The notes under the pieces were generated by a model that had not been told where the DNA came from, did no database searches, and saw nothing but the letters and a program-made list of their open reading frames with translations. This document shows positions 9,594 to 18,238 of a stretch of DNA of 49,938 nucleotides, piece by piece. The stretch is from contig JAIRPK010000066.1 in NCBI GenBank assembly GCA_031257015.1, positions 1-49,938 on the forward strand, given 5' to 3'. The stretch comes from Tannerellaceae bacterium (lineage in GTDB: Bacteria > Bacteroidota > Bacteroidia > Bacteroidales > Tannerellaceae). How positions within the stretch are numbered: position 1 is the stretch's first letter; each line of letters begins with the position of its first letter. Position numbers and translations under genes: made by a program.

Positions 9594-10373
9594 TCAACCG
9601 ATTCCTCCTCCGCCGACCCATTCGTCATCGTCTTTATCGTGCCCGTGTTTGTGAGAGTATGTCTTTTTGGTGTGGTTGATTGTGGAATTAATGATAAAGG
9701 CGCATTTCTCGTATACGCCGCGGAGGGACAGATTGGGCGTTGAAAGCTCGTTTGATTCGTGGATGGACTGGAGAGCAATGACCAGGGCTTTGAAGGCTTC
9801 GTTGGTTGCTAGCCGGGCGTCGCTGGCTGAACCGACTATTCTTTGTTGCTGATAGTCGTCGGCGCGTTCGTCAAACTTTGAGATGAAGGCGTTGTTGGCA
9901 GCTACCAATTCGTTTTGCAGCGATTGAAGGTGGAGGTCTGAAACGGCGTTTTTCAGCTTGTTTGACTGTAAATCCTGTATCATATTGGTGATGTCGCCGG
10001 TTTTTGATTCCAGGTCGAGTTCGCGAATGTTCTTGTATGTATGCAGGATTTCTGTGTTGAGCAATTCGGCGGCGTCGTGCTCGGCCTGGGTGGGACTTTT
10101 CAGTCGCACTTTAATGGTCTCAAAAACAAGGCGAAGGATGCTGAGCCGCCATTCGTCAAGCTGTATCAATTGCTGGGTTTCAAAGAGTTTGTGATGCTTA
10201 TAAGCATCGTCTTCATGGTTAAAGGCGGCAATGTATTTATTCCACGGGGCGGTGAGAAGGGGGGCATTCGCTATTTCCTGTTCCAGGCGGACTTTAATGT
10301 TGTTTGCAAACTCGTAATGATTGCTAATCGAGAGTTTGGCGAGAAGCGTACTGAAAGGTTCTATCTTTAACAT
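9594..10373 (-). CDS. DUF6261-like protein, Bacteroidetes-specific, unknown function
   Basis: The frame can start at 10412, but ATG 10373 (MLKIEPF) is preferred. It leaves a leader of about 54 nt after the minus-strand promoter at 10433-10463, and it is where the family-like sequence begins. The product is then 259 residues, mostly alpha-helical. A conserved-looking core near residues 150-215 (DITNMIQDL, then ELVAANNAFISKFDERADDY) resembles DUF6261, assigned from memory. The C-terminus is a low-complexity tail rich in His, Asp and Gly (HKHGHDKDDDEW, then GGGG). There is no signal peptide, so it is probably cytoplasmic. Its function is unknown. It is convergent with the T9SS operon, and a 42-bp array lies directly upstream of its promoter. 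Confidence 0.8.
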   Translation of the reverse strand: MLKIEPFSTLLAKLSISNHYEFANNIKVRLEQEIANAPLLTAPWNKYIAAFNHEDDAYKHHKLFETQQLIQLDEWRLSILRLVFETIKVRLKSPTQAEHDAAELLNTEILHTYKNIRELDLESKTGDITNMIQDLQSNKLKNAVSDLHLQSLQNELVAANNAFISKFDERADDYQQQRIVGSASDARLATNEAFKALVIALQSIHESNELSTPNLSLRGVYEKCAFIINSTINHTKKTYSHKHGHDKDDDEWVGGGGIG

Positions 10374-10432
10374 AAATATTAATACTGTAAAATTGAAGAA
10401 GTGAAAATTCATTGAAAAAAATTAATCGCGTG

Positions 10433-10463
10433 CAAATATACATTTTTTGTTTCACCTGCAAAA
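10433..10463 (-). promoter_or_regulatory. Promoter of the DUF6261-like gene
   Basis: On the minus strand TATATTTG (plus-strand 10433-10440) fits the -7 consensus. A TTTTG (plus-strand CAAAA at 10459-10463) lies 18 bp upstream as the -33 element. The implied start near 10426 supports the gene start at 10373. Confidence 0.7.
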
Positions 10464-10602
10464 TTTCAGTGCTTTTTGTATGTTTCGCGGGCTTGGATTA
10501 TTTCTTTTTGTAAAAACATATCTGTTGTAACGGTTAGGCGAAAATCAAAGTGTGATTTAAGGGATGATAAAAAAGTCAAAGTCTGGCTGATTCTTCATTT
10601 TG

Positions 10603-11034
10603 CATAGTTACGAAAGCTCCAGCCGGAAGAGTTTGAGACTTTTGCATAGTTACAAAAGCTTCAGCCGGAAAAGGTTGAGACTTTTGTATAGTTACAAAAG
10701 CTCCAGCCGGAAAAGCTTGAGACTTTTGCATAGTTACAAAAGCTCCAGCCGGAAAAGTTTGAGACTTTTGCATAGTTACGAAAGCTCCAGCCGGAAGAGT
10801 TTGGGACTTTTGCATAGTTACAAAAGCTTCAGCCGGAAAAGTTTGAGGCTTTTGCATAGTTACAAAAGCTTCAGCCGGAAAAGTTTGAGACTTTTGCATA
10901 GTTACGAAAGCTTCAGCCGGAAGAAGTTGAGACTTTTGCATAGTTACGAAAGCTCCGGGCGGAAAAGTTTGAGGCTTTTGCATAGTTACGAAAGTGTCAG
11001 GCGGAAAAGGTTGAGTGTTTTGTATAGTTATGAA
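10603..11034. repeat. 42-bp tandem array, family B
   Basis: Ten units of exactly 42 bp run from 10603 to 11022, with a partial eleventh to about 11034. Each contains a dyad, CTTTTG, eight bases (CATAGTTA), then CAAAAG in most copies; some units carry CGAAAG instead. Units differ by point changes only, with no indels. Both strands are open across it. The minus-strand frame 11118-10576 reads a 14-residue repeat (FVTMQKSQTFPAGA), and the plus-strand frame reads another. I do not call either a gene, because no signal peptide, known family or present promoter supports them. Confidence 0.95.
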
Positions 11035-11152
11035 TGAACGGACTTTTTCTTTTATGGGAAATTGAATTTGTGTGAAAGCAGGGTAGGGGAGGTTGACAAA
11101 TTTAACCAGGCTAAACATTTTCCCGATTCGTCGGGGCGGGGTCTCTGGCAGG

Positions 11153-11317
11153 GAAAACGTCCGTTTATTCTGACAGTAAAAAGGGGAGGGGCAGCCTGCT
11201 GACGCCTTCGCTTAAATTATCGTAACGCAAGAAATATCAGCGAATAAGTGTTACATTTAATTAATATTTATAACTTCGCCATATCGAAAAACATTGTCAG
11301 AATAAACGGACGTTTTC
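11153..11317. promoter_or_regulatory. Probable invertible promoter flanked by 23-bp inverted repeats
   Basis: The arms 11153-11175 and 11295-11317 are perfect 23-bp inverse complements, extending imperfectly by about 6 bp outward. They enclose 119 bp of unique sequence. The enclosed part holds TAACTTCG at 11271-11278, the same -7-like sequence found before the other SusC gene at 43186-43193, and it points towards the SusC gene. Each arm contains AAACGTCCGT (11155-11164, complement at 11306-11315). This differs at one position from ARACGTWCGT, the site of the Mpi serine invertase of B. fragilis as I recall it. Inversion would turn the promoter towards the array on the left. No invertase gene is in the window, so one would have to act in trans. 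Confidence 0.7.
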
Positions 11318-11324
11318 GCTGACA

Positions 11325-11425
11325 ATGAAAAACGGGGGCAATTCTCCTGAACAGCAAGAAGATAAAGAATGAAAAACACTCTTGTACTTTTCGTTGAAAA
11401 GACCTCCATCGAGATTGAGAATTAG
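11325..11425 (+). other. Two tiny leader ORFs before SusC
   Basis: A 15-residue frame at 11325-11372 (MKNGGNSPEQQEDKE) overlaps a second of 18 residues at 11369-11425 (MKNTLVLFVEKTSIEIEN) in an ATGA junction. Both sit in the roughly 200-nt leader between the putative promoter and the SusC start. They may be chance frames or leader peptides affecting translation. Confidence 0.3.
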
Positions 11426-11482
11426 TTAATGTATTATTGTTTACCTTCTAGAAAGAGTACTGTTATTAAACATTTCATCAAC

Positions 11483-14400
11483 ATGAAGAATTATCTAAAA
11501 AAGTCCCGATTGGCGGCCGTGGTGCTTGCAATCGGATTAATGATGTGCTTTTCCGCCTTTGAAGGCGTGAAAGCAGCTGCTCCGCAGGACGGAGGCCGGA
11601 TTACCGGAAAAGTAACAGACGTAAATGGCGAGCCGCTAATTGGCGTGAATGTGCAGGAAAAAGGAACAACCAATGGCAGCATTACCGATTTTGACGGACG
11701 ATATTCTGTCGCGGTCAGCAGTCGCAATGCTGTGCTGGTCTTCTCTTATATCGGCTTCATCGCCCAGGAGCACAATGCACCGGCCAACCGAGTGCTCGAC
11801 GTAAGAATGGCGGAGGATACTCATAGCTTGGACGAGGTTATTGTCGTCGGCTACGGAACATTGAAGAAGAGCGACTTGACCGGCGCCGTAGCCCGCGTGA
11901 CGCTGGATGAGAAGGCTGCCATCCCGAACGTTAATCTCGCTCAAGTCCTTTCCGGAGCATCTGCCGGAGTTAACCTGACGCAAACCGGACTGGCCGGTGG
12001 TGACGCCCGTCTGTCCATTCGCGGAAAAACATCTCTGTCGGCAAGTGACAATCCGTTGATTGTGCTGGATGGAATCATCTACAATGGTTCGATCAATGAT
12101 CTTAATGTGAATGATATTGAATATGTTGACATTTTGAAAGATGCTTCCGCGGCTGCGGTCTATGGTTCACGTTCTGCCAACGGCGTTATCCTGATCTCGA
12201 CAAAGAAGGGCAAGACGGGCAAGCCGAAAGTGAACTTTAATGCTTTCTACGGTGTTCAGGGTTATACGCCTTCCGAAATGAAAGTGATGAACGCTGATGA
12301 GTATGCTTTGCGTCTTGTCGATTATTACTGGCAGCAAGACTTGTACAAATGGTATGCGACAAAACCGACGAGCGATGCAGGCAAGCCTGCCTATCCGGAT
12401 GTTTCTAACAAGGAAGTTATTTCGCAGCGGCTCCGCACGCAGGAGGAGAAGGATATGTTTCTAAATCGTGCCGGCAGCTCGACTGACGATCCTGACTGGA
12501 TAGCGCAGAAGCATGATATTGACTGGGTGGATGTCGTCTCCCGCGAGCGTCCCGTCATTCAGAGTTACGATGTTAACTACTCCGGAAGTACTGATGCCGT
12601 CAGTTACTACGCTTCCATATCATATAACCAGGAGGAGGGCGTAATGAAGAACGACCAGTTTAACCGGTTGACATTAAACGCCAAGCTTGACACGAAATTT
12701 ACAAGCTGGTTGAGCGGAGGTCTTAATATTAATTATGCGCAAAGGGATTACTCCGGTCTTCACGCCACGCTGGCGGACGCAAGAGTGGCCAGCCCGCTTG
12801 CCAAGGTTGTTGATCCGACGGACTATAATACTTCGCTGGTTTATCTGACTGGCGAGAACTATATGCCTCATCCGCTGAACAGGCTTCGGGTCAGGGATAA
12901 GGATATAAGTTCGACGATGTTCTATGTCGGCAATCTTAAACTGGAGGTTCCTTTTGTTAAAGGTTTGAGCTACGACTTTAACTATTCGAGCACGAGGTAT
13001 AATCTTGACAAGCAAACTTTCTGGCCAAGCAATTCTGCCGATGGTATCGGCGTTAAGGGGCGTGCAGAGCGAGACCCGCGGAATCGTGTTGACTGGATAT
13101 ACAATAATATTGTGACATATATAAACAAGTTCGGAGACCACAGCATCAATGCTACTTTCCTGTACAGTCGTGAGAAATCAGCCTACACCCGCTCGAAAAC
13201 TCGTGCGGAATATTTCGACAATGAGGCTCTCGGTTTTGACAACATGGCGATGGGTACCAAAATTACGTCTCTAAATAATGAATCGTGGGAGGAGATGGGC
13301 GTATCATACATGGGGCGCATAAACTACCAGTTGAAGAATCGTTATATGGCGGCGGCAACTGTTCGGCGGGATGGTTATTCCGGGTTTGGAGCAAACAACA
13401 AGTTTGTCACTCTTCCGTCATTCTCCCTCGGCTGGATAATAAGTGAGGAAGACTTCATGAAAGATGCTCTTTCGATGCTATATACGAAGCTTCGCCTGTC
13501 CTACGGGCAGAATGGTAATCAGGGTATCGGCCGTTACAGTAGTCTTGCACAGATGGGCAGCGACCCATACGTTTTTGGTTCTTCAACGGTTGTCGGCGTA
13601 TATCCAAAGTCGATGCCCAACCTTAGCCTTAAATGGGAACGTACCATGTCTTACAATCTTGGTATTGACATCGGATTGTTTGACAGGCGTGTGAACGCTT
13701 CGATTGATATGTACACGGCGCAAACGAATGATGTCCTTGTAAAACGTCGTCTTCCATGGTCTTCCGGTTACGAGCTGATATGGGACAATCTTGGCGGCAT
13801 ATCCAACAAGGGAATAGACGTTGAAATCAGTTCGACTAACATTAAGACTCGCGACTTCCAATGGGATCTTGGTGCTGAGTTCTCTCTCAATCGTGATAAG
13901 ATCACCAAGCTTTACGGTGACGGCAGCGACCGCGACGAAGGTAACGGATGGTTTGTAGGTGAGCCAATATCCGCGGTTTATAACTATAAGATTCTCGGTG
14001 TATGGCAAGAAGAGGATCTTTACTCCGGAAATATATACGAAGGTTGGTATCCCGGCCAATGGAAATACGAAGATGTTAATGGCGATGGGAAGATCAATGC
14101 TGACGACCGGCAGATTCTTGGCACGAAATCTCCTCTATTCACACTTAGCATTTCAAATACGTTGCAGTACAAGAATTGGTCGTTATACTTCCTTATTAAT
14201 ACGATAGCCGGCGACAAGAATCATTATTTGATTAATACTTATGACTATGTTAATGTTTCCGAACGCTCCGATGATGTTTATCGTATTAACCAGACTTCTG
14301 CACGGCATTACTGGACGCCGGAGAATCGCAGCACGGAATCATCAGGTATATACAATTCTCCAGCCGTATATGGCGGTGTATGGAAGAACCGTGGATTTAC

Positions 14401-14620
14401 ACGCCTGCAAGATTTGTCGCTGACTTATACTTTTGACCAGAATATGCTCAAGAATCTTGGGAAGATAAGTAACCTCCAGTTATATATATCCGGCAAGAAT
14501 CTGTTGACATTCACTCAATTCCCAGGCTGGGATCCTGAATACGCATCGCTTAATACAGATGATTATGCTCACCAGCGCGGTATCCGCAATATCGTCTTAG
14601 GAATAAAGTTATCACTCTAA
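11483..14620 (+). CDS. SusC/RagA-family TonB-dependent outer-membrane transporter (orphan pair)
   Basis: The frame is open from 11429, but MKNYLKKSRLAAV at 11483 begins a standard signal peptide, giving 1045 residues. Order: signal peptide (about 1-32), a carboxypeptidase-regulatory-like domain (GRITGKVTDVNGEPLIGVNV, about 38-115), TonB box and plug (DEVIVVGYGTLKKSDLTGAV, then GVILISTKKGK), then a 22-strand barrel ending with an aromatic-rich C-terminus. It forms the energy-driven channel of a SusCD complex that imports an oligosaccharide or peptide ligand. The SusD partner starts 11 bp after its stop. No glycoside hydrolase, protease or regulator accompanies the pair, so the ligand is unknown. 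Expression may be switched by the inverted-repeat element 165 bp upstream. Confidence 0.95.
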   Translation: MKNYLKKSRLAAVVLAIGLMMCFSAFEGVKAAAPQDGGRITGKVTDVNGEPLIGVNVQEKGTTNGSITDFDGRYSVAVSSRNAVLVFSYIGFIAQEHNAPANRVLDVRMAEDTHSLDEVIVVGYGTLKKSDLTGAVARVTLDEKAAIPNVNLAQVLSGASAGVNLTQTGLAGGDARLSIRGKTSLSASDNPLIVLDGIIYNGSINDLNVNDIEYVDILKDASAAAVYGSRSANGVILISTKKGKTGKPKVNFNAFYGVQGYTPSEMKVMNADEYALRLVDYYWQQDLYKWYATKPTSDAGKPAYPDVSNKEVISQRLRTQEEKDMFLNRAGSSTDDPDWIAQKHDIDWVDVVSRERPVIQSYDVNYSGSTDAVSYYASISYNQEEGVMKNDQFNRLTLNAKLDTKFTSWLSGGLNINYAQRDYSGLHATLADARVASPLAKVVDPTDYNTSLVYLTGENYMPHPLNRLRVRDKDISSTMFYVGNLKLEVPFVKGLSYDFNYSSTRYNLDKQTFWPSNSADGIGVKGRAERDPRNRVDWIYNNIVTYINKFGDHSINATFLYSREKSAYTRSKTRAEYFDNEALGFDNMAMGTKITSLNNESWEEMGVSYMGRINYQLKNRYMAAATVRRDGYSGFGANNKFVTLPSFSLGWIISEEDFMKDALSMLYTKLRLSYGQNGNQGIGRYSSLAQMGSDPYVFGSSTVVGVYPKSMPNLSLKWERTMSYNLGIDIGLFDRRVNASIDMYTAQTNDVLVKRRLPWSSGYELIWDNLGGISNKGIDVEISSTNIKTRDFQWDLGAEFSLNRDKITKLYGDGSDRDEGNGWFVGEPISAVYNYKILGVWQEEDLYSGNIYEGWYPGQWKYEDVNGDGKINADDRQILGTKSPLFTLSISNTLQYKNWSLYFLINTIAGDKNHYLINTYDYVNVSERSDDVYRINQTSARHYWTPENRSTESSGIYNSPAVYGGVWKNRGFTRLQDLSLTYTFDQNMLKNLGKISNLQLYISGKNLLTFTQFPGWDPEYASLNTDDYAHQRGIRNIVLGIKLSL

Positions 14621-14631
14621 AAAAATCGTAT

Positions 14632-16374
14632 ATGAAATCATATTCTATCTCAATCCGGAGAAACATACTTTTCATCATAACCGTAATACTAACGGCAACA
14701 CTGGTCTCGTGCAACGACGACGACTTTTTGACAGAGAATCCAAAAGATTTCCTCGCTCCTGATAATGCTTACTCCAGCCTCGCCGGTATGAAACAGGGGG
14801 TAACGGGCTTGCACTTTCGTACTCGATATGACTGGTTCCAACCTGGTGGCGATGACTATCAGGATTGCTTCGCTATATATAAAGGTGTAGGGACGGATAT
14901 AGCCTTCCACGGAGAAGATCCAGGCAGTACGCGCTTCCTGTGTAACTATGAAACCTATCTGGTGCCTACATCCGGTTATGTTCAAGACTATTGGAAGCGT
15001 CCATTTATTGTCATCCAATATGCAAACATGCTCATCGACGCGATTGATCGAAACAACGAAGTGCAGTGGACAAGCGAAGCCCAGAAGCAGGCTTATCGTG
15101 CAGAGGCTCAATTCTTCCGGGCTTTCATGTATCGTCACCTCGTCTCTTTCTTCGGCGATGTTCCGGTTATAGAAGATGTAGTCAGTGCTGCTAAGACAGA
15201 TTTCGTCAGAGACCCCGTATCCAAAGCCTACGAGCTGATGGAGCGTGATCTTAAAGCTGCGGCGCAATATCTTCCCGATCCGGGCAAAGAAGAAGATCTT
15301 GGACGTATAACAAAAGGCGCAGCCTTGCATCTTCTTACTGAAGTATATCTCATGCAAAAGAAATATGATGACGCTATCGCCACTGCGACCAAGGTCATTA
15401 ACGACTTCGGCTACCGGCTCATGACCGAGCGCTTCGGCAAGCAAAACGATGTCTTCGGAAAAGGTGATGTCTATCAGGATCTCTTTACATACGGCAATCA
15501 TAATCTTCAGGAGAACAAGGAAGCTATCTGGGTTGTACAGTATGAACCGCCGACTATTACCGGCGGCGGCAATGCCCGTACAATTCGCGCTTTTGGCCCT
15601 GCATATTTCCGCATAAGCTTGCCGGATGGGAAAATGGCTTTTCGAGGAGAGCTTATAGACGGGAAATACACAGGATATTCCGACACGTTGGGGCGTCCTG
15701 TTGCATGGATTCATCCTTCGATTCTTATGACGCACCAGGCATGGTATGGCGATTGGGACACCGATATTCGCAATTCATCCAACAATGTTAAGCGAGACTT
15801 CTACTGCGATAATCCTGAATCAGAGTATTTCGGGCAACGCATAGACTTTTCTTCCGACTTCTTCAAGAATGCTTACGCCACAGGCCGTGACGCCATGCGT
15901 GACAGTTGCCAGTACATATATCCTTACTTCATGAAGATGGCTGATCCCTGCAACATCCTCGACAACCCCGCACAATCCGGCGGTGGCGGTATTTTTAAAG
16001 ATCAGTATGGTATGCGTCTGGCCGAGACATATCTATTTCGTGCCGAAGCTTATATTCAAAAAGGCATGGTTGCCGAGGCGGCTGCCGATATAAACAAAAT
16101 CCGTGAACGCGCTCATGCAACTCCCGTTGCAGCGAGTGCCGTTACTCTCGACTACCTTCTTGATGAATCCGCCCGCGAACTATACGGCGAGACATGCCGT
16201 CACTTTATCCTTCGTCGCACCGGTAAACTTCTGGAACGTGTACGTAAATACAATAACAATCCCCGTTATCCTGCCTGCAACATTCAGGACTATAATATCC
16301 TCTGGCCTATCCCTCAATCTCAGATAGACCTGAATATCAGTGTCCCGTTCGAGCAGAACAAGGGGTATAATTAA
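14632..16374 (+). CDS. SusD/RagB-family surface lipoprotein (partner of 11483-14620)
   Basis: This 580-residue lipoprotein has a lipobox ending at Cys27 (LVSCNDDD); the acidic run after Cys fits the Bacteroidetes surface lipoprotein export signal. The N-terminal SusD domain has TPR-like helices (AYRAEAQFFRAFMYRHLVSFFGDVP near 155, the usual RAxxxxxLxxxFGxVP pattern). The C-terminal part carries AETYLFRAEAYIQKG and a final WPIPQSQIDLN. It caps its SusC and captures ligand at the surface. A strong terminator follows at 16398-16432, so the transcript contains only this pair. Confidence 0.94.
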   Translation: MKSYSISIRRNILFIITVILTATLVSCNDDDFLTENPKDFLAPDNAYSSLAGMKQGVTGLHFRTRYDWFQPGGDDYQDCFAIYKGVGTDIAFHGEDPGSTRFLCNYETYLVPTSGYVQDYWKRPFIVIQYANMLIDAIDRNNEVQWTSEAQKQAYRAEAQFFRAFMYRHLVSFFGDVPVIEDVVSAAKTDFVRDPVSKAYELMERDLKAAAQYLPDPGKEEDLGRITKGAALHLLTEVYLMQKKYDDAIATATKVINDFGYRLMTERFGKQNDVFGKGDVYQDLFTYGNHNLQENKEAIWVVQYEPPTITGGGNARTIRAFGPAYFRISLPDGKMAFRGELIDGKYTGYSDTLGRPVAWIHPSILMTHQAWYGDWDTDIRNSSNNVKRDFYCDNPESEYFGQRIDFSSDFFKNAYATGRDAMRDSCQYIYPYFMKMADPCNILDNPAQSGGGGIFKDQYGMRLAETYLFRAEAYIQKGMVAEAAADINKIRERAHATPVAASAVTLDYLLDESARELYGETCRHFILRRTGKLLERVRKYNNNPRYPACNIQDYNILWPIPQSQIDLNISVPFEQNKGYN

Positions 16375-16397
16375 TTGTGAATATTTCCAAACTTAAA

Positions 16398-16432
16398 GAG
16401 GCTGTCCAATAAAAGGCAGTCTCTTTTTTTTC
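16398..16432 (+). terminator. Intrinsic terminator of the orphan SusC/SusD operon
   Basis: A nine-pair stem (GAGGCTGTC with GGCAGTCTC, two G-T pairs) is followed directly by a run of eight T or more. It lies 23 bp after the SusD stop. Confidence 0.85.
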
Positions 16433-16718
16433 GTTTCATTAAATAAAAATATGGACTAACGGAGTTTTTCATTTACAAATAGTCGGAAATTAACTATTAT
16501 TTATGTTATGGTTAAGTAGACAGATTCGTTTTAGTGCAATATCATAGATTTCTATGTCACATGAACTAGCGGCTCTGGCTATAAGCTGTAATCCGGGACT
16601 GTTGAAAAACTGTTAAATTAAGAATTGAGAATAATGTTTAGTCTGTTATCTTCGTTTTTCATCACCACATCCGTAAAAATATATTCCTTTGATTCACCCT
16701 GTTCATTAAAAAAAAACT
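16433..16718. other. Non-coding gap, nothing recognised
   Basis: AT-rich sequence between the SusD terminator and the FKBP promoter. I see no repeat, RNA gene or convincing ORF in it. Confidence 0.6.
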
Positions 16719-16726
16719 TACTTTTG
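16719..16726 (+). promoter_or_regulatory. -7 promoter element of the FKBP operon
   Basis: TACTTTTG followed by CACCC matches the Bacteroidetes -7 consensus, 28 bp before the start codon at 16754. The matching -33 is unclear. Confidence 0.65.
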
Positions 16727-16753
16727 CACCCAAAACAATAATATATTTAAACG

Positions 16754-17341
16754 ATGGACAAACTTAGCTACGCACTTGGACTCAGCATAGGGAACAATTT
16801 TCGCGCTACTGGCATTAAAATATCGAATATGGAAGACTTCAAAAAAGGTGTTGAAGACGTACTATCTGAATCTTCAACATCCATTGATTACGATGAGGCT
16901 CAACAATTAGTCAATACATATTTTGCCACTCTCCGTCATGAAAAGTGCGATTTAAACCGCAAAGCAGGAGAAGAGTTCTTACGCATAAACAAGCACAAAG
17001 CAGGCGTAGTTGAACTCCCCAGCGGTCTTCAGTACGAAATACTAAGAAAAGGAGAAGGTGCAAGGCCCAAAGCCAATAATCGAATTAAATGCCATTATCA
17101 CGGGACACTCGTCAACGGCGTTGTATTTGATAGCTCCGTAGAGAGAAAACAACCGGCTGTCTTTGGCGTATCACAAGTAATACCCGGATGGATTGAAGCC
17201 CTTCAGCTAATGCCTGTCGGTTCTAAATGGAGACTGTTCATTCCTTCTCATTTAGCTTATGGCGAGCGTCAAGCGGGAGAACACATAGAACCGGGTAGTG
17301 CCCTTATATTTGAAGTAGAATTATTAGAGATTGTAACATAG
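16754..17341 (+). CDS. FKBP-type peptidyl-prolyl isomerase, cytoplasmic
   Basis: This 195-residue protein starts MDKLSYALGLSIGNNF without a signal peptide. Residues 1-90 form a helical FKBP N-terminal dimerisation domain, as in FkpA and Mip. Residues about 92-195 form the FKBP fold with motifs GLQYEIL, HYHGTLVNGVVFDSS, VIPGWIEALQLMPVGSKW and LAYGER. It speeds cis-trans isomerisation at proline and probably acts as a folding chaperone. The paralogous lipoprotein starts 7 bp later, suggesting one operon serving both sides of the inner membrane. Confidence 0.93.
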   Translation: MDKLSYALGLSIGNNFRATGIKISNMEDFKKGVEDVLSESSTSIDYDEAQQLVNTYFATLRHEKCDLNRKAGEEFLRINKHKAGVVELPSGLQYEILRKGEGARPKANNRIKCHYHGTLVNGVVFDSSVERKQPAVFGVSQVIPGWIEALQLMPVGSKWRLFIPSHLAYGERQAGEHIEPGSALIFEVELLEIVT

Positions 17342-17347
17342 TATAAA

Positions 17348-18070
17348 ATGAAAAAGATCAGTATTATTTTTTCCATCATAGCGATGGTAATAGTAGGCGT
17401 TTCAACCGCCTCATGTGATTCTGTCAAAAGCGCCAAATTGCGCAATGACGTTGACAGTGTAAGTTACGCAATAGGTGTAGTGCAAGGAGCTGGCTTAAAG
17501 CAACAATTGCCGACCGCCCCAGGCGGAAGCCTCAATGTGGACGATTTGGTAGCAGGATTCATCGCCGGGATAAAAGGCGATTCTGCAGTTTTAAAAATGA
17601 CTGCTGCTGAAGCCTCTGCCTACATTCAGGAATGGTTCCCGAAAGCTCAGGCCAGGGATGCAGATCAGACAAAAGCCGAAGGACAGAAATTTCTTGACGA
17701 GAACAAGGCCAAAAGTGGTGTAATCACAACTGAAAGCGGCCTCCAATATCAAGTTATCACTGAAGGGACAGGAGAAAAACCTGCTGCCAGTGACAAAGTA
17801 ACCGTTCACTACACTGGCTGGTTGCTTGACGGAACAGAATTTGACTCCTCTATCGGTAAAGAACCGGCCTCATTCCAGCTGACTGGTGTCATACCGGGAT
17901 GGACAGAAGGTTTGCAAATCATGCCAAAAGGTTCAAAGTACATATTTTGGATTCCTTCTGACCTCGCTTACGGTGAAAGAGGCTCGTACAACATTAAGGC
18001 AAACAGCGTACTTAAATTCGAGGTCGAACTGCTCGACATTGAAAAAGATACGACAGCCGTACAGCCGTAA
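17348..18070 (+). CDS. FKBP-type peptidyl-prolyl isomerase, lipoprotein
   Basis: This 240-residue paralogue of the preceding gene has a lipoprotein signal peptide ending at Cys23 (STASC). Residues 35-130 form the N-terminal dimerisation domain (SVSYAIGVVQGAG). Residues about 135-235 are the FKBP domain (GLQYQVI, VHYTGWLLDGTEFDSS, VIPGWTEGLQIMPKGSKY, LAYGERG). It should act in the periplasm, anchored to a membrane, to help folding of envelope proteins. A strong terminator follows at 18098-18141. Confidence 0.93.
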   Translation: MKKISIIFSIIAMVIVGVSTASCDSVKSAKLRNDVDSVSYAIGVVQGAGLKQQLPTAPGGSLNVDDLVAGFIAGIKGDSAVLKMTAAEASAYIQEWFPKAQARDADQTKAEGQKFLDENKAKSGVITTESGLQYQVITEGTGEKPAASDKVTVHYTGWLLDGTEFDSSIGKEPASFQLTGVIPGWTEGLQIMPKGSKYIFWIPSDLAYGERGSYNIKANSVLKFEVELLDIEKDTTAVQP

Positions 18071-18097
18071 CAGGTAAAGAAAACTTTACTAAAAGAA

Positions 18098-18141
18098 GGC
18101 AGGCAAGAACGCCGTTAAATGACGTTTTTGCCTGTCTTTTT
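18098..18141 (+). terminator. Intrinsic terminator of the FKBP operon
   Basis: A stem of about 14 pairs (GGCAGGCAAGAACG with CGTTTTTGCCTGTC, including G-T pairs) is followed by TTTTT. Confidence 0.85.
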
Positions 18142-18195
18142 GCTGGCATATCCGCTTTTACATTACAATATGATACAGGAACCAAAATAATTCAC

Positions 18196-18203
18196 TACTT
18201 TTG
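18196..18203 (+). promoter_or_regulatory. -7 promoter element for the Lrp-subtilase-xseA cluster
   Basis: TACTTTTG matches TAnnTTTG and lies 35 bp before the start codon at 18239. The cluster downstream has no further clear promoter. Confidence 0.6.
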
Positions 18204-18238
18204 GTAGAATTTTTAATAGAATCTAAACAGAAGTCAAT

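Noticed and set aside
10600..11037. Plus-strand 145-residue frame in array B
   Set aside because: It is the mirror of the minus-strand frame; repetition alone keeps it open.
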